Positions 14,811 to 23,200 of a stretch of DNA of 64,000 bases are shown piece after piece. The stretch comes from Xanthocytophaga flava. Its GTDB lineage: Bacteria; Bacteroidota; Bacteroidia; Cytophagales; 172606-1. The stretch lies in the NCBI GenBank assembly GCA_030068525.1, contig JASJOS010000005.1, positions 248,001-312,000 of the forward strand, written 5' to 3'. The notes beneath the pieces are model-generated. The model worked only from the letters and a program-made list of their open reading frames with translations. It was not told the DNA's origin and made no database searches. Each line of letters opens with the position of its first letter. Positions within the stretch are counted from its first letter, which is position 1. A program made the position numbers and the translations under genes.

Positions 14811-16874
14811 ATGAAGCTACGTCTATTCTTTTTTCAATTTCTTTTCTTATCACTGCTTTTCACCGTAAATATATTTGCAACCCACTTACGTGCAGGACAG
14901 ATAACAGCTGTACGGGATCCAAACAATCTGAGTACTCCTACTTATATCTTTACCCTTACCCTTTACCGAGATACACAAGGTGTTGACCAGCCTACGGCTA
15001 CAATAAATATTGTCCCTATTCTTGCCAATGGACAAAGAGGGAATGTGATCGCGTCTCCTGACGCGGATGCGAATACTCCTCGAAGAACGGTAGGGGTAAA
15101 CATTGAGGAGATTACCTATACCTTCAATTACACTTTCCCAAGTCAAGGCTCTTATGTGATTTACTTTCAGGAGCAGAACAGAAATGCGGAAATTGTCAAT
15201 ATGAGTAATTCGGTTAATACGCCTTTTTATGTGGAGACTGTGCTTAATATTACTCCTAATCTTGGCTCCAACAGTACTCCCCAACTACGAAATCCTCCGA
15301 TCGACAATGCCAAGGTAGGTCAAAAGTTTACCCACAATCCGGCTGCCTTTGATCCTGATGGCGATAGTCTTGCTTACAGAATGATTGTTCCCAGACAAAG
15401 CACTACTCTCTCAGTAAGTGGCTATCAATCACCAGAAACAGTTGGCCCTCCATTGGGGACTCCCGAGGCAGGCTCTGGCTTACCTACTTTTGCAATTAAC
15501 TCTTTCACTGGAGATATCACCTGGGATGCACCTGGCGCCTATGGGATTGGAACAAAAGGATATGCAAATTATGGTGTTGCCTTTGCAGTCGAAGAATGGC
15601 GAAAAACCGCTATTGGGTACATTAAAATTGGGGAGGTTATTCGTGATATGCAGATTACGGTGAGAAATCAATCCAATAAACGGCCCGAGCTGATTATTCC
15701 AAAAGATACTACCATTTTCGCGGGTACGGTACTTAAAGCTGTCATTCGTGCTACCGACCCGGATGCCAATCAATCCATTCGCATTTTCTCCGAATCGGCT
15801 ATTTTCTCTACTGCAACTACCTTGTTTCCTAATCAACCAGCCGCGACACTTGATCCATCAAACCAAGGTAATCCGACACAGAGCAACTTTGAATGGAAAA
15901 CCACCTGTACTCAGGTTCGTGTACAACCTTATGATGTGGTATTCAAAGCTGAGGACAATGCTTCTTCACCTAATCAACTGACCAGTACCAAAACCTGGCG
16001 TGTTACGATTGTAAGCCAACCACCCACAAATGTACAAGCCCATGCAGATGGTCAATCTATAAAAGTAAGTTGGGATGCTTATACATGCAGTTCAAGAGCG
16101 CTATTGTATATATGGAGAAAAGAAGGTTGTGAAACGGGAGTTATTCCCGCCTATACCATAGGTGCTCCTGCAAATTATATTTTAATAGGAAGAGCAAGCC
16201 TGGCGACAACCTCCTTTTTGGATGAATTGGTAAAGCCAGGAACCTCCTATCAATATCTTGTATCTAGTAGTATTGACAGCCGACTTCATTCATTAAGTAC
16301 AGATCCATCCTGTACAAGTTTACTATTAAAACCAGGTACACCAACTACACAAATTACTTCACCTGCTTCTAAAACTACAATAGCGCCCTCTTCATCTCTT
16401 ACAATCCAGGCCAATGCCACAGATACAGACGGCAGCATTGCTAAAGTCGAGTTTTTTACTTTCAGAACCAAAATAGGGGAAGCTCTTACAGCTCCATTTT
16501 CTATAACATGGGCTGATGTAAAGGAAGGTACCTATCCAATTTTCACAAGAGTAACAGACAATGAAGGCAATATCAATCTATCAGATGAAATTATAGTAAC
16601 TGTAAAAGATATAGTCAATGCAACAGAACCCCAGGTTAAAAGAAAGCTGATCACTTACCCCAATCCATTTTTGGATCAGATTTTCATTCAATACAATTAT
16701 CCAATAGAAAGCATCTCGTTGATAAATCAATTGGGCGTAGAACAGTATATTTCCTATGAGGTAATAGGTAATCAAAGCTATTTAGTGAAAACCTATTTCC
16801 TACCGGCGGGAATCTATCTTCTCAAAATTCAGGATAAGAATGGGCAACAACTCGTGCAGAAAATAGTACATTAG
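14811..16874 (+). CDS. Secreted multidomain protein with T9SS type A sorting domain
   Basis: 687 aa. The signal peptide (MKLRLFFFQFLFLSLLFTVNIFA) is followed by THLRAGQITA, a start often seen in large secreted Cytophagales proteins. The body carries cadherin/PKD-like repeats with Asp-rich calcium-type motifs (DPDGDSLAYR about 182-191, ATDPDANQSI about 312-321), a fibronectin-like stretch (about 408-500) and an Ig domain (about 510-600, ATDTDGSIAKVEFF). The end (about 612-687) is a type A sorting domain: YPNPF, then GIYLLKIQDKNGQQLVQKIV. Known T9SS cargo is exported through the outer membrane and has this tail cleaved. Likely a surface adhesin or matrix protein; ligand unknown. Confidence 0.88.
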   Translation: MKLRLFFFQFLFLSLLFTVNIFATHLRAGQITAVRDPNNLSTPTYIFTLTLYRDTQGVDQPTATINIVPILANGQRGNVIASPDADANTPRRTVGVNIEEITYTFNYTFPSQGSYVIYFQEQNRNAEIVNMSNSVNTPFYVETVLNITPNLGSNSTPQLRNPPIDNAKVGQKFTHNPAAFDPDGDSLAYRMIVPRQSTTLSVSGYQSPETVGPPLGTPEAGSGLPTFAINSFTGDITWDAPGAYGIGTKGYANYGVAFAVEEWRKTAIGYIKIGEVIRDMQITVRNQSNKRPELIIPKDTTIFAGTVLKAVIRATDPDANQSIRIFSESAIFSTATTLFPNQPAATLDPSNQGNPTQSNFEWKTTCTQVRVQPYDVVFKAEDNASSPNQLTSTKTWRVTIVSQPPTNVQAHADGQSIKVSWDAYTCSSRALLYIWRKEGCETGVIPAYTIGAPANYILIGRASLATTSFLDELVKPGTSYQYLVSSSIDSRLHSLSTDPSCTSLLLKPGTPTTQITSPASKTTIAPSSSLTIQANATDTDGSIAKVEFFTFRTKIGEALTAPFSITWADVKEGTYPIFTRVTDNEGNINLSDEIIVTVKDIVNATEPQVKRKLITYPNPFLDQIFIQYNYPIESISLINQLGVEQYISYEVIGNQSYLVKTYFLPAGIYLLKIQDKNGQQLVQKIVH

Positions 16875-16893
16875 CTGGCTAATTAAATCATTT

Positions 16894-16939
16894 AAAGGTG
16901 TTTATCCAGATGTATATTTACTATCGGGTAAACACCTTT
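16894..16939. terminator. Bidirectional terminator after the T9SS protein gene
   Basis: AAAGGTGTTTA (16894-16904) pairs with TAAACACCTTT (16929-16939), with extra CC/GG pairing inside the loop and a T-rich right flank. It separates two convergent genes. Confidence 0.8.
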
Positions 16940-16982
16940 TCTTATTTCCTCAATTGCTTTTTATTGGAATCCAAAGCTAATT

Positions 16983-17747
16983 TTATAAGGCAACCTCCAG
17001 GCTCATGTCTATTTTTTCATTCCCCATAATCAGAATACCACTTTCAGGGTTTTCAAAAGGCAACGTACGCAGAATAGTAGCTAGTTGTTTCTTTGTTTGT
17101 TGCAGGTAGGCAATATCACCAAGAGTTAGAGGCTGACGATAAATAAAATTGGCAAATTGCGGAAAAGAGCCTACCAAAGCATCTTTGGTATATATTTCCA
17201 CTTCGTTTAACAAGGCAAGTGTTTGGCCTATGTAGAACGGAATAGTTTTCCAGATGTCGATATCATTAGTATATTTTGCGTCGAAGGAAGTTAGAGTAGT
17301 AAAATCCAGCAATTCCAGTGAATCAAGCTTATGATGAAATGGATGAATACCATTCAAAGTAGGCCGTATAGCAGATCGATAGTGTGTTCGGGTACAAAAA
17401 GTAAGAACTGTGCGAATGCACCGATAGATATTGAGTAGCAGATGTCGCTTTACTTTACGGGTAACTGGCAATGGATACTCCTGGGTATGCAATCCATAGG
17501 TATCAAATAAGGCATTGTTTAATCCATCAATAGTTGATTTGGACGGAATCGTATTTACGATGACTCCGTCCTGAATAGTGATAAGATTTATATTCCAGCT
17601 CACCTGATGATGTTGCCGATAGGCATTGATCCACCCCTGGCTGGTTTGTTTGTCAGGAATATGTTCACATTCCAGCAGTACATCTCTATCTAGACTGTTA
17701 GCCGAACCGAAAAAATAATAAGGTGCCTGTAATAAGGAAGTATCCAT
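16983..17747 (-). CDS. Uncharacterised protein with possible nucleotidyltransferase motif, 254 aa
   Basis: No signal peptide or membrane helix. The N terminus reads YYFFGSANSLDRDVLLE, similar in layout to the GS...DxD active-site strand-turn of DNA polymerase beta-like nucleotidyltransferases (Gly-Ser near 14-15, Asp20 and Asp22). The next strand region, HHQVSWNINLITIQDGVIVN, would fit the second strand of that fold. The rest is helical and basic, with conserved-looking HPFHHKLDSLELLDF (about 136-150). I cannot confirm the family without a profile search. It lies 44 bp downstream of the DUF4286 gene on the same strand, so the two are probably cotranscribed. Confidence 0.6.
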   Translation of the reverse strand: MDTSLLQAPYYFFGSANSLDRDVLLECEHIPDKQTSQGWINAYRQHHQVSWNINLITIQDGVIVNTIPSKSTIDGLNNALFDTYGLHTQEYPLPVTRKVKRHLLLNIYRCIRTVLTFCTRTHYRSAIRPTLNGIHPFHHKLDSLELLDFTTLTSFDAKYTNDIDIWKTIPFYIGQTLALLNEVEIYTKDALVGSFPQFANFIYRQPLTLGDIAYLQQTKKQLATILRTLPFENPESGILIMGNEKIDMSLEVAL

Positions 17748-17791
17748 AGAAGAATGTATACTAAATGTAGTTACACAATTAAGATATACAA

Positions 17792-18097
17792 CTATTCTAT
17801 TACTTCAAGCAATGTATGAAATGAAACATATTTCCCACCAAAACGTGCATCATGTTCCGTTCGTAAAGCAGTAGCATATTCGCTTTCGTACTTTTCGTAG
17901 TCTTCCATACTATTCATAAAGTATTGAAACGAATAAGTAGTACCCCCATTCTCTATCTCTGTCAGGAGTTTCAATATTTTATTATCTACAAACAATCCTG
18001 TCAATAAAATATTCGGAATATGATGTTCACGCATCCATTGTATCCACTCATCGTGCACATTATCATCAATGTTAATGGTGATATTATATAATATCAT
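17792..18097 (-). CDS. DUF4286 family protein
   Basis: 101 aa, cytoplasmic, with the ferredoxin-like alpha-beta pattern of DUF4286: strand ILYNITINIDDNVHDEW, helix WMREHHIPNILLTGLF, strand TTYSFQYFMNSMEDYEKYE, helix and a final strand GKYVSFHTLLEVIE. These small proteins are widespread in Bacteroidota and have no established function; the fold resembles antibiotic-biosynthesis-monooxygenase-type dimers. The gene is transcribed away from the carotenoid gene and is probably in one unit with the downstream nucleotidyltransferase-like gene. Confidence 0.85.
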   Translation of the reverse strand: MILYNITINIDDNVHDEWIQWMREHHIPNILLTGLFVDNKILKLLTEIENGGTTYSFQYFMNSMEDYEKYESEYATALRTEHDARFGGKYVSFHTLLEVIE

Positions 18098-18247
18098 AGG
18101 GTATGATTTGTGTTGTAAAGATATATTAGCAAAACAAAATAGGACGGTTGCCTTTTCTGCCGAAAAATAGAAACATTTACCGGAAAAAATTGTTAGTATA
18201 AAAAATAATCTCTCTTTCGCATTAAAAATAATGTCATTCAGCGGTTC

Positions 18248-18937
18248 ATGACTCCTCCCAAATCAAGCTTTACTTCTACAGCCATTCCATTAGAAACTAG
18301 ATCTACATTCTATAGAGCAATCCTTATCTTGTTGATAATGATGCATCTTGCAGGAATTATTGGGCTAAACTGGCAATTGGTCCAACCACTCTTTACCATT
18401 CTGGTACCATTTAATCTACTTGCCACAACACTATTATTGTTATTGTTTCAACCTGTTTTTAGTACTTCATTTTATATTTTCTGCTTGATCTGCTTCATAA
18501 CAGGCTATCTGGTAGAACTTGCAGGAATAAAAACAGGAATCATTTTTGGTAACTATGAATATGGATCAACTCTGGGTTGGAAGATAGCTGGAGTGCCCGT
18601 AATCATCGGTTGTAATTGGCTTACCTTAATCTATTGTACAGGTGTTATTGCTCATACCTATCTGCGAACTAGTTGGCTAAGGCCTATTTTTGCTTCATTG
18701 TTAATGGTTCTTATTGATTATTTTATTGAACCAGTCGCCATGTATCTTGATTTCTGGTCGTGGCAAGATAATATTGTGCCTTTTCATAACTATCTAGGCT
18801 GGTTTATTACTTCATTCTTTCTGCAGTTAGTATTTTCAGCACTTGTACCTGTCAGGCAAAATTCGATGGCACTGCCTGTGTATCTGATACAATTTGCATT
18901 TTTTCTAAGTTGTAATTTGCTATATTACTTTCTTTAA
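18248..18937 (+). CDS. Carotenoid biosynthesis protein (DUF422 / CruF-like membrane hydratase)
   Basis: 229 aa integral membrane protein with about seven helices. Family-typical blocks are GYLVELAGIKTGIIFGNYEYG (middle) and WLTLIYCTGVIA, DYFIEPVAMYLDFWSW (C-terminal third), which match the carotenoid biosynthesis family that includes CruF-type C-1' hydratases and the bisanhydrobacterioruberin hydratase. In pigmented Cytophagales such enzymes hydrate the end of gamma-carotene-like intermediates. The reaction in this organism is inferred. The gene lies 274 bp upstream of a CarH/LitR-like regulator on the same strand, which suggests light-controlled pigment synthesis. No other crt genes are in the window. 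Confidence 0.85.
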   Translation: MTPPKSSFTSTAIPLETRSTFYRAILILLIMMHLAGIIGLNWQLVQPLFTILVPFNLLATTLLLLLFQPVFSTSFYIFCLICFITGYLVELAGIKTGIIFGNYEYGSTLGWKIAGVPVIIGCNWLTLIYCTGVIAHTYLRTSWLRPIFASLLMVLIDYFIEPVAMYLDFWSWQDNIVPFHNYLGWFITSFFLQLVFSALVPVRQNSMALPVYLIQFAFFLSCNLLYYFL

Positions 18938-19138
18938 CTTTGCACAAGATAATAGGAGGCCTGCTTTAGAATAAATCTGCTTTAAATAAAATTTCAGTTT
19001 CTTTAAACAAATCATACAGTTATGTGTTTACCATGTATCCATCTATTTGTATCAGTTTGCGATATGAAAAAGAAACGTTTGGAGTCAGCTACGGGGACCT
19101 TTGATTAAACAGGTTTGTCGCATATGTTATTCCCTCAA

Positions 19139-19168
19139 TTGTTTTTATTAAAGTTTTATTTAGTCTTG
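19139..19168 (+). promoter_or_regulatory. Promoter-like site upstream of the CarH-like gene
   Basis: TTG (19139-19141), 19 nt, then TAGTCTTG (19161-19168), one mismatch from TAnnTTTG. Transcription would start near 19173, about 40 nt before the ATG at 19212. An imperfect dyad GTAAC-N5-GTTAT (19171-19185) covers the expected start site and is a candidate operator for autorepression. Confidence 0.5.
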
Positions 19169-19211
19169 CAGTAACAGCAAGTTATCTGTCTATGATTATA
19201 CAGTATGTACT

Positions 19212-20105
19212 ATGAGTGTGTATTCGATTAAAGATCTGGAAAACCTTTCGGGGATCAAAGCTCATACACTTCGGATCTGGGAACAACGCTATAATATAGT
19301 GACACCCAAGCGTACAGATACCAACATCCGGTATTATGATGACAATGATCTGAAATTAGTGTTGAATATATCTTTGCTACAGGAGCATGGTTTTAAGATT
19401 TCCAAGATTGCTCAGATGCAGCCGGATATAATACACAGACAAGTGTTAGATCTTAGTGAACAAGATATACGATATACAGATCAGATTCAAGCACTTACCA
19501 TTGCAATGATTGATCTCGATGAAGAACGTTTTGAGAAAGTACTAACCAGGTGTGCCTTGCAAATGGGCTTTGAACAGACAATGATTCAGGTAATTTTCCC
19601 ATTTCTAATCCGGATTGGTATATTATGGCAGACTGCTGCCATTACTCCTGCACAAGAGCATTTTATTTCACACTTAATACGTCAAAAAATAATAGTAGCA
19701 ACAGATGGTCAGATAACAAACTACACTAATCAACAGCACAAGTATATGCTCTTTCTGCCAGATGGAGAGTTGCATGAACTGAGTTTGTTATTTGCGAACT
19801 ACTTACTGAAGGTACGAAAGCAAAAAGTTATCTATTTAGGGCAAAGTCTTCCTTTTCAGGATATAGAAAGTGTACATGCCATACATCAACCTGATTATTT
19901 GTTTACAATAGTCACATCTGTTCCAGGACCGGACGAACTACAGCCTTATATTACCAAACTATCTCAGGCATTTCCTCATACGACTATTTTAATCACTGGC
20001 TATCAAGCAGTGACTCAGTCACTTGATTGCCCTAGCAATGTACTTATCATGAAGACAATTCAGGACTTTATCGAATTCATTGATAATCCATCTAAAACTT
20101 TATAG
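19212..20105 (+). CDS. MerR-family regulator with B12-binding domain, CarH/LitR-like photoreceptor
   Basis: 297 aa. An N-terminal MerR helix-turn-helix (about 1-70: YSIKDLENLSGIKAHTLRIWEQRY, with wing NIRYYDDNDL) is followed by a four-helix-bundle cap and a Rossmann-type B12-binding domain (about 175-290). Key CarH features are visible: the Wx9EH motif (Trp139, Glu149, His150) and the cobalamin-ligand region GELHEL with His188, although the usual D/ExHxxG is here ExHxxS. Known CarH tetramers bound to adenosylcobalamin repress carotenoid genes in the dark and fall apart in light. Position just after a carotenoid gene supports that role. Cobalamin binding itself is inference. Confidence 0.88.
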   Translation: MSVYSIKDLENLSGIKAHTLRIWEQRYNIVTPKRTDTNIRYYDDNDLKLVLNISLLQEHGFKISKIAQMQPDIIHRQVLDLSEQDIRYTDQIQALTIAMIDLDEERFEKVLTRCALQMGFEQTMIQVIFPFLIRIGILWQTAAITPAQEHFISHLIRQKIIVATDGQITNYTNQQHKYMLFLPDGELHELSLLFANYLLKVRKQKVIYLGQSLPFQDIESVHAIHQPDYLFTIVTSVPGPDELQPYITKLSQAFPHTTILITGYQAVTQSLDCPSNVLIMKTIQDFIEFIDNPSKTL

Positions 20106-20150
20106 AAATAAGAAAGCCTTTCCTGCAGGAAAGGCTTTCTTATTTCTATA
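20101..20150. terminator. 50-nt perfect palindromic bidirectional terminator
   Basis: Arms 20101-20123 and 20128-20150 are perfectly complementary around TGCA, itself palindromic, so all 50 nt are symmetric. The left side is A-rich and the right side T-rich, the right polarity for termination in both directions. The stop codon of the CarH-like gene (20103-20105) lies in the left arm and the convergent patatin gene ends at 20164. Confidence 0.9.
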
Positions 20151-20163
20151 GGTAAAGTATTGT

Positions 20164-21204
20164 CTATTCTGCAACTAGAAGATCTACCAGGTGATTGAGT
20201 TTACCATCCATCTCTTCTGCAATATATTGTCCTAGTTCTTTCAGGGCCTGTACATTATTAACAGAAGCATTATCCATCTCTGCATTAATATCTATCCCTA
20301 GTTCAGGATTAATACGCAAGTATTGCCCCGCCATTTCCACAGCACCAAATATCTCCCGTAGCTGGTAATCTACCACATCAGCAGAAGCAGAAGCTGTAAT
20401 ATCAATTAATGGACGTGACCAGGATGCAAGACCCCAGTTCTTTGCATCATCAAACTCATAGTGAAGTTTTGATTTGCCAGTCCCTAATGAGAATATAACC
20501 ATCCCATTGGCAGTCACTCCTTTTTCTGCATTCTCAGGATGACTAAATAACTTTCGGGCCTCTGCATAAGCACACAATGTAGGGTTGTTAGCAAAGATTC
20601 CTCCATCAATCATAGCATAGCTAACACCTGAAAGAGACTGTAATCTCTTACACTCAAAGTAAGTAGGGCTAGCAGCAGTTGCACGTGCAATATCCCGTAC
20701 AAGGAAGTCTTCAGAAGGTTTAGTTGCAGTATGTTGGGTGAAGAAATGTACTTCTCTCCGCGTAATGTCATAAGTTGGTACCAGACAAGGCTTTAACAAA
20801 TGACTTAGATGCAAATCATCGAAGTACTCTTTTAGTAACTTTTCAAGTCCGTAGGATGAATATTTTTCATCTATAAGCCCTCCTACTGACAACAACTTAT
20901 GATCAAATGTCTCTTCAAATATCTTCTTACCAAAACGAAGAAAGATATCAGCCACCTGAGGAGCTGAGAATCGGGCAGTTGTATTTTGAGGTTTGATGGG
21001 ACTCAGATAGGCACAGGCCATAATTCCACCACTTCCACTCCCTGCAATCAAATCAAAATAATCAACCAGACGGGTCTCTGAACGTCCTGTTTTGGCTTTC
21101 AGTTTCTCTTCCAGAATAGCAAGTATTTGCCCTGGAATTATACTACGGATACCTCCGCCGTCAATAGAAAGAATACGAACGAACTTGCCAGCAGGCTTTC
21201 TCAT
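20164..21204 (-). CDS. Patatin-like phospholipase family protein, nucleophile motif altered
   Basis: 346 aa, cytoplasmic. The patatin fold is clear: oxyanion glycine loop ILSIDGGGIRSIIPG (about 11-25), the nucleophile-elbow region FDLIAGSGSGGIMACAY (about 50-66) and the catalytic Asp motif MIDGGIFANNP (about 197-207). Patatins normally have GxSxG written GTSTGG; here the codons give GSGSGG, so the central serine position is Gly57 with serines on either side. Activity may be lost or shifted to Ser56 or Ser58. Active relatives hydrolyse membrane phospholipids. No cyclase or effector partner of the CBASS type is adjacent, so I do not call it a defence gene. Confidence 0.85.
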   Translation of the reverse strand: MRKPAGKFVRILSIDGGGIRSIIPGQILAILEEKLKAKTGRSETRLVDYFDLIAGSGSGGIMACAYLSPIKPQNTTARFSAPQVADIFLRFGKKIFEETFDHKLLSVGGLIDEKYSSYGLEKLLKEYFDDLHLSHLLKPCLVPTYDITRREVHFFTQHTATKPSEDFLVRDIARATAASPTYFECKRLQSLSGVSYAMIDGGIFANNPTLCAYAEARKLFSHPENAEKGVTANGMVIFSLGTGKSKLHYEFDDAKNWGLASWSRPLIDITASASADVVDYQLREIFGAVEMAGQYLRINPELGIDINAEMDNASVNNVQALKELGQYIAEEMDGKLNHLVDLLVAE

Positions 21205-21374
21205 AAGCTATGTAATCTGAAATTAAAGTTTTGCGGTTTGAACAACTCGACAGATTCAAAGATACTATATTGTTCCATTAATCTATATAATTACCAAAAT
21301 ATGAACCAATTAGTAGCTGTAAGGTTTGATTTGATTATTGTTTTTTCTACCTAAAAGCTACTCCTATAAAAGAA

Positions 21375-21404
21375 AAAAACCCAGGCTTAGTAGACTGGGT
21401 TTTT
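21375..21404 (-). terminator. Terminator after the 21.4-22.0 kb secreted-protein gene
   Basis: AAAAACCCAG (21375-21384) pairs with CTGGGTTTTT (21395-21404) around a 10-nt loop. The A-run on the plus strand is the T tract for minus-strand transcripts. It lies 41 bp beyond the gene's stop. Confidence 0.85.
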
Positions 21405-21444
21405 CGTTAGATAGAAAAAAATCACTTTTTAACACCTGTTATCT

Positions 21445-22035
21445 TTATAATTGTACACGATTGACAACCTGACCTGCTGCTTTCACTTCGAAAGTCAGAT
21501 TTTTTGCTTTTAATTTGCTCAGATCGTACACACGTGTAAAGCTTCCTTTTTGAGTAAGAACTTCAGAGTGAACTGCCTGACCAAATTTATCATAGATTGA
21601 TACTTCTACTGCATCTGCTGTGTTACCTACCAGTCTCAATTGATATTTACCTTCTTCCAGAGGTTTAAACTCAGCCTTACGTACTGCATTTACAACTGCA
21701 TTGCTATATGCTACAGCTAATTCTGTTTTACCAGCAGCATCTGTAATTAAAACGTTGTAATTTCCAGCAGGCATTCCTGTGAAGTTATATGGACGGATAA
21801 AGCCTTTTGAACTGAAAACTTCATCTTCCAACACCACGTTGTTATCCTGATTTTTAATAGTCACTTTTACTAAACCAGACTTAGCAGAGCTATATACTAA
21901 GTTAAATACATTTGGACGGGCTGTTGTAGTCAAAACTGCACTCGCAGTACCTTTCGCATTATCCAGATTATCAGCAGCAAAAACAGACGCATTAACAACT
22001 ATTGCTAATACGGCTAAGATGATTGACTTTTTCAT
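21445..22035 (-). CDS. Secreted two-domain beta-sandwich protein of unknown function
   Basis: 196 aa. The signal peptide MKKSIILAVLAIVVNASVFAAD is clear. The mature part holds two similar Ig-like halves (about 35-110 and 118-196), each with the pattern of a T9SS sorting-domain or DUF3244-like fold: KSGLVKVTIKNQDNNVVLED...RPYNFTGMPAGNYNVLITD and DAVEVSIYDKFGQAVHSE...FTRVYDLSKLKAKNLTFEV. It lacks the conserved terminal residues of true sorting domains, so it is more likely a free periplasmic or surface protein. A TACCTTTG box (complement of 22147-22154) about 110 bp upstream of the ATG could be its promoter. Monocistronic. Confidence 0.8.
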   Translation of the reverse strand: MKKSIILAVLAIVVNASVFAADNLDNAKGTASAVLTTTARPNVFNLVYSSAKSGLVKVTIKNQDNNVVLEDEVFSSKGFIRPYNFTGMPAGNYNVLITDAAGKTELAVAYSNAVVNAVRKAEFKPLEEGKYQLRLVGNTADAVEVSIYDKFGQAVHSEVLTQKGSFTRVYDLSKLKAKNLTFEVKAAGQVVNRVQL

Positions 22036-23200
22036 AGTTTTGATTGATTTGATGTCTATAATATTTTTGATTAACTTATTTTCTTAGAGGTTTACTTAGT
22101 TTGTCTGGCTTGCCCCTCATATCCCTTTTTCATTTTCTTAACGATACAAAGGTACTATGACTTTTACCTAAAAAAAGTATAATTAGCCTCAAAAAGGGGA
22201 TTCGTAATGAAAAGACAAAAAGTTGAAATCACGCAAGGAAAAAGTAATACGCCTACATTTGAAAAATCCTATTTTACACAAAACCTTTGCCCATCAATAC
22301 TTAAGCAATAAGTTCTTTATAATGCATCCATTAGTACTTCTACAGCTTTTCAACGACTTCCCATAGTACAATATTTTTCAAAGGAAAGTCAAATTCTTGC
22401 AAATAACCTTTGTCTTATTTTTAGATATAAATATAACTTTTCCTATACGAAGGCATTCTATGGCGGAAAACCTTTATATATAAATAATACTAAAAACTAA
22501 CCAAGATTTGCAATCAAGAACATTCTGTTTATTTTTTTCTCTAACCAACAAACTCATGTAAATTTGATGTAAGAAATTCTCTAAAAACGCAATTTTGGCA
22601 GCAAAAAATACACATAAAGAAAAACCTTTATTCTGGGAGAAAATACTCACACACAATATAAAGTCCTAACAATCAATACAATACAAACTAAACACCCTAT
22701 TCAGTAGACATAGAAAGGCAAAAAAATCTATGTAATAATTATATCGGGGATAAAGTTTTTCCCGCCTTTTCCTTTATTGTTAATGAAAGTATTTTGTCTG
22801 CCTGTGTATAGTTCAAGTCAAAAACTTTTCTCGGAAGGATAAGGCAATCTGCTCATCACTAAAGAAATTTTATATAATTCCAATCACTTTTGAGTTTGAC
22901 TAGAGTGCCAATCATTTTTGCTTTTGCGTATAACTCACGACAATTTTTATTTTGATCGGAATTCTGATCATTTTTTCTGTTGCGCATAGTTTACCGCAAA
23001 AACAAAATATGATTGGAATTCACGACAAAACTTCTATCTGCATAGAAGTTTGTTTCGTTGATGGGAGGATATGCGAATGCGGTCTCAGTAGAAACACCAA
23101 TGGATTATGGATTTGCAGTAAATTCTGTCCCAGATGACTACAGAGGTAACTATCTCCTTTTTCGGTGGATACTGAAGTTTTCAAATTAATAGATTCATAC
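22036..23200. other. Gene-free 1.2 kb region with palindromic repeats
   Basis: I find no convincing coding sequence. Short open frames here overlap the palindromes and lack domain signals. The left 120 bp hold a promoter-like box for the secreted-protein gene; 22160-22870 is AT-rich with nothing I can name; 22875-23021 holds the palindromic repeat described separately; 23028-23051 is a small hairpin (AAACTTCTAT/ATAGAAGTTT) that might end transcripts of the DUF5343 gene. Confidence 0.6.
22959..23021. repeat. 63-nt GAATTC-bounded palindromic repeat, copy 1
   Basis: Stem-loop running from GAATTC at 22959 to GAATTC at 23021. The left arm ends TTGCG (22984), the loop is CATAGTTTAC (22985-22994) and the right arm starts CGCAAAAA. 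A second copy of identical length lies at 48699-48761 (about 53 of 63 positions identical by eye). A decayed neighbouring unit precedes it (about 22908-22958, with GCGTATAACTCACGAC), so the site looks like a short tandem. Confidence 0.75.

Noticed and set aside
20164..21204. Patatin as a CBASS or other anti-phage effector
   Set aside because: No nucleotide cyclase, sensor or accessory gene adjacent, and its nucleophile motif is altered.
22474..22656. 60-aa frame in the gene-free region
   Set aside because: Low-complexity AT-derived sequence, no start context, no neighbour.
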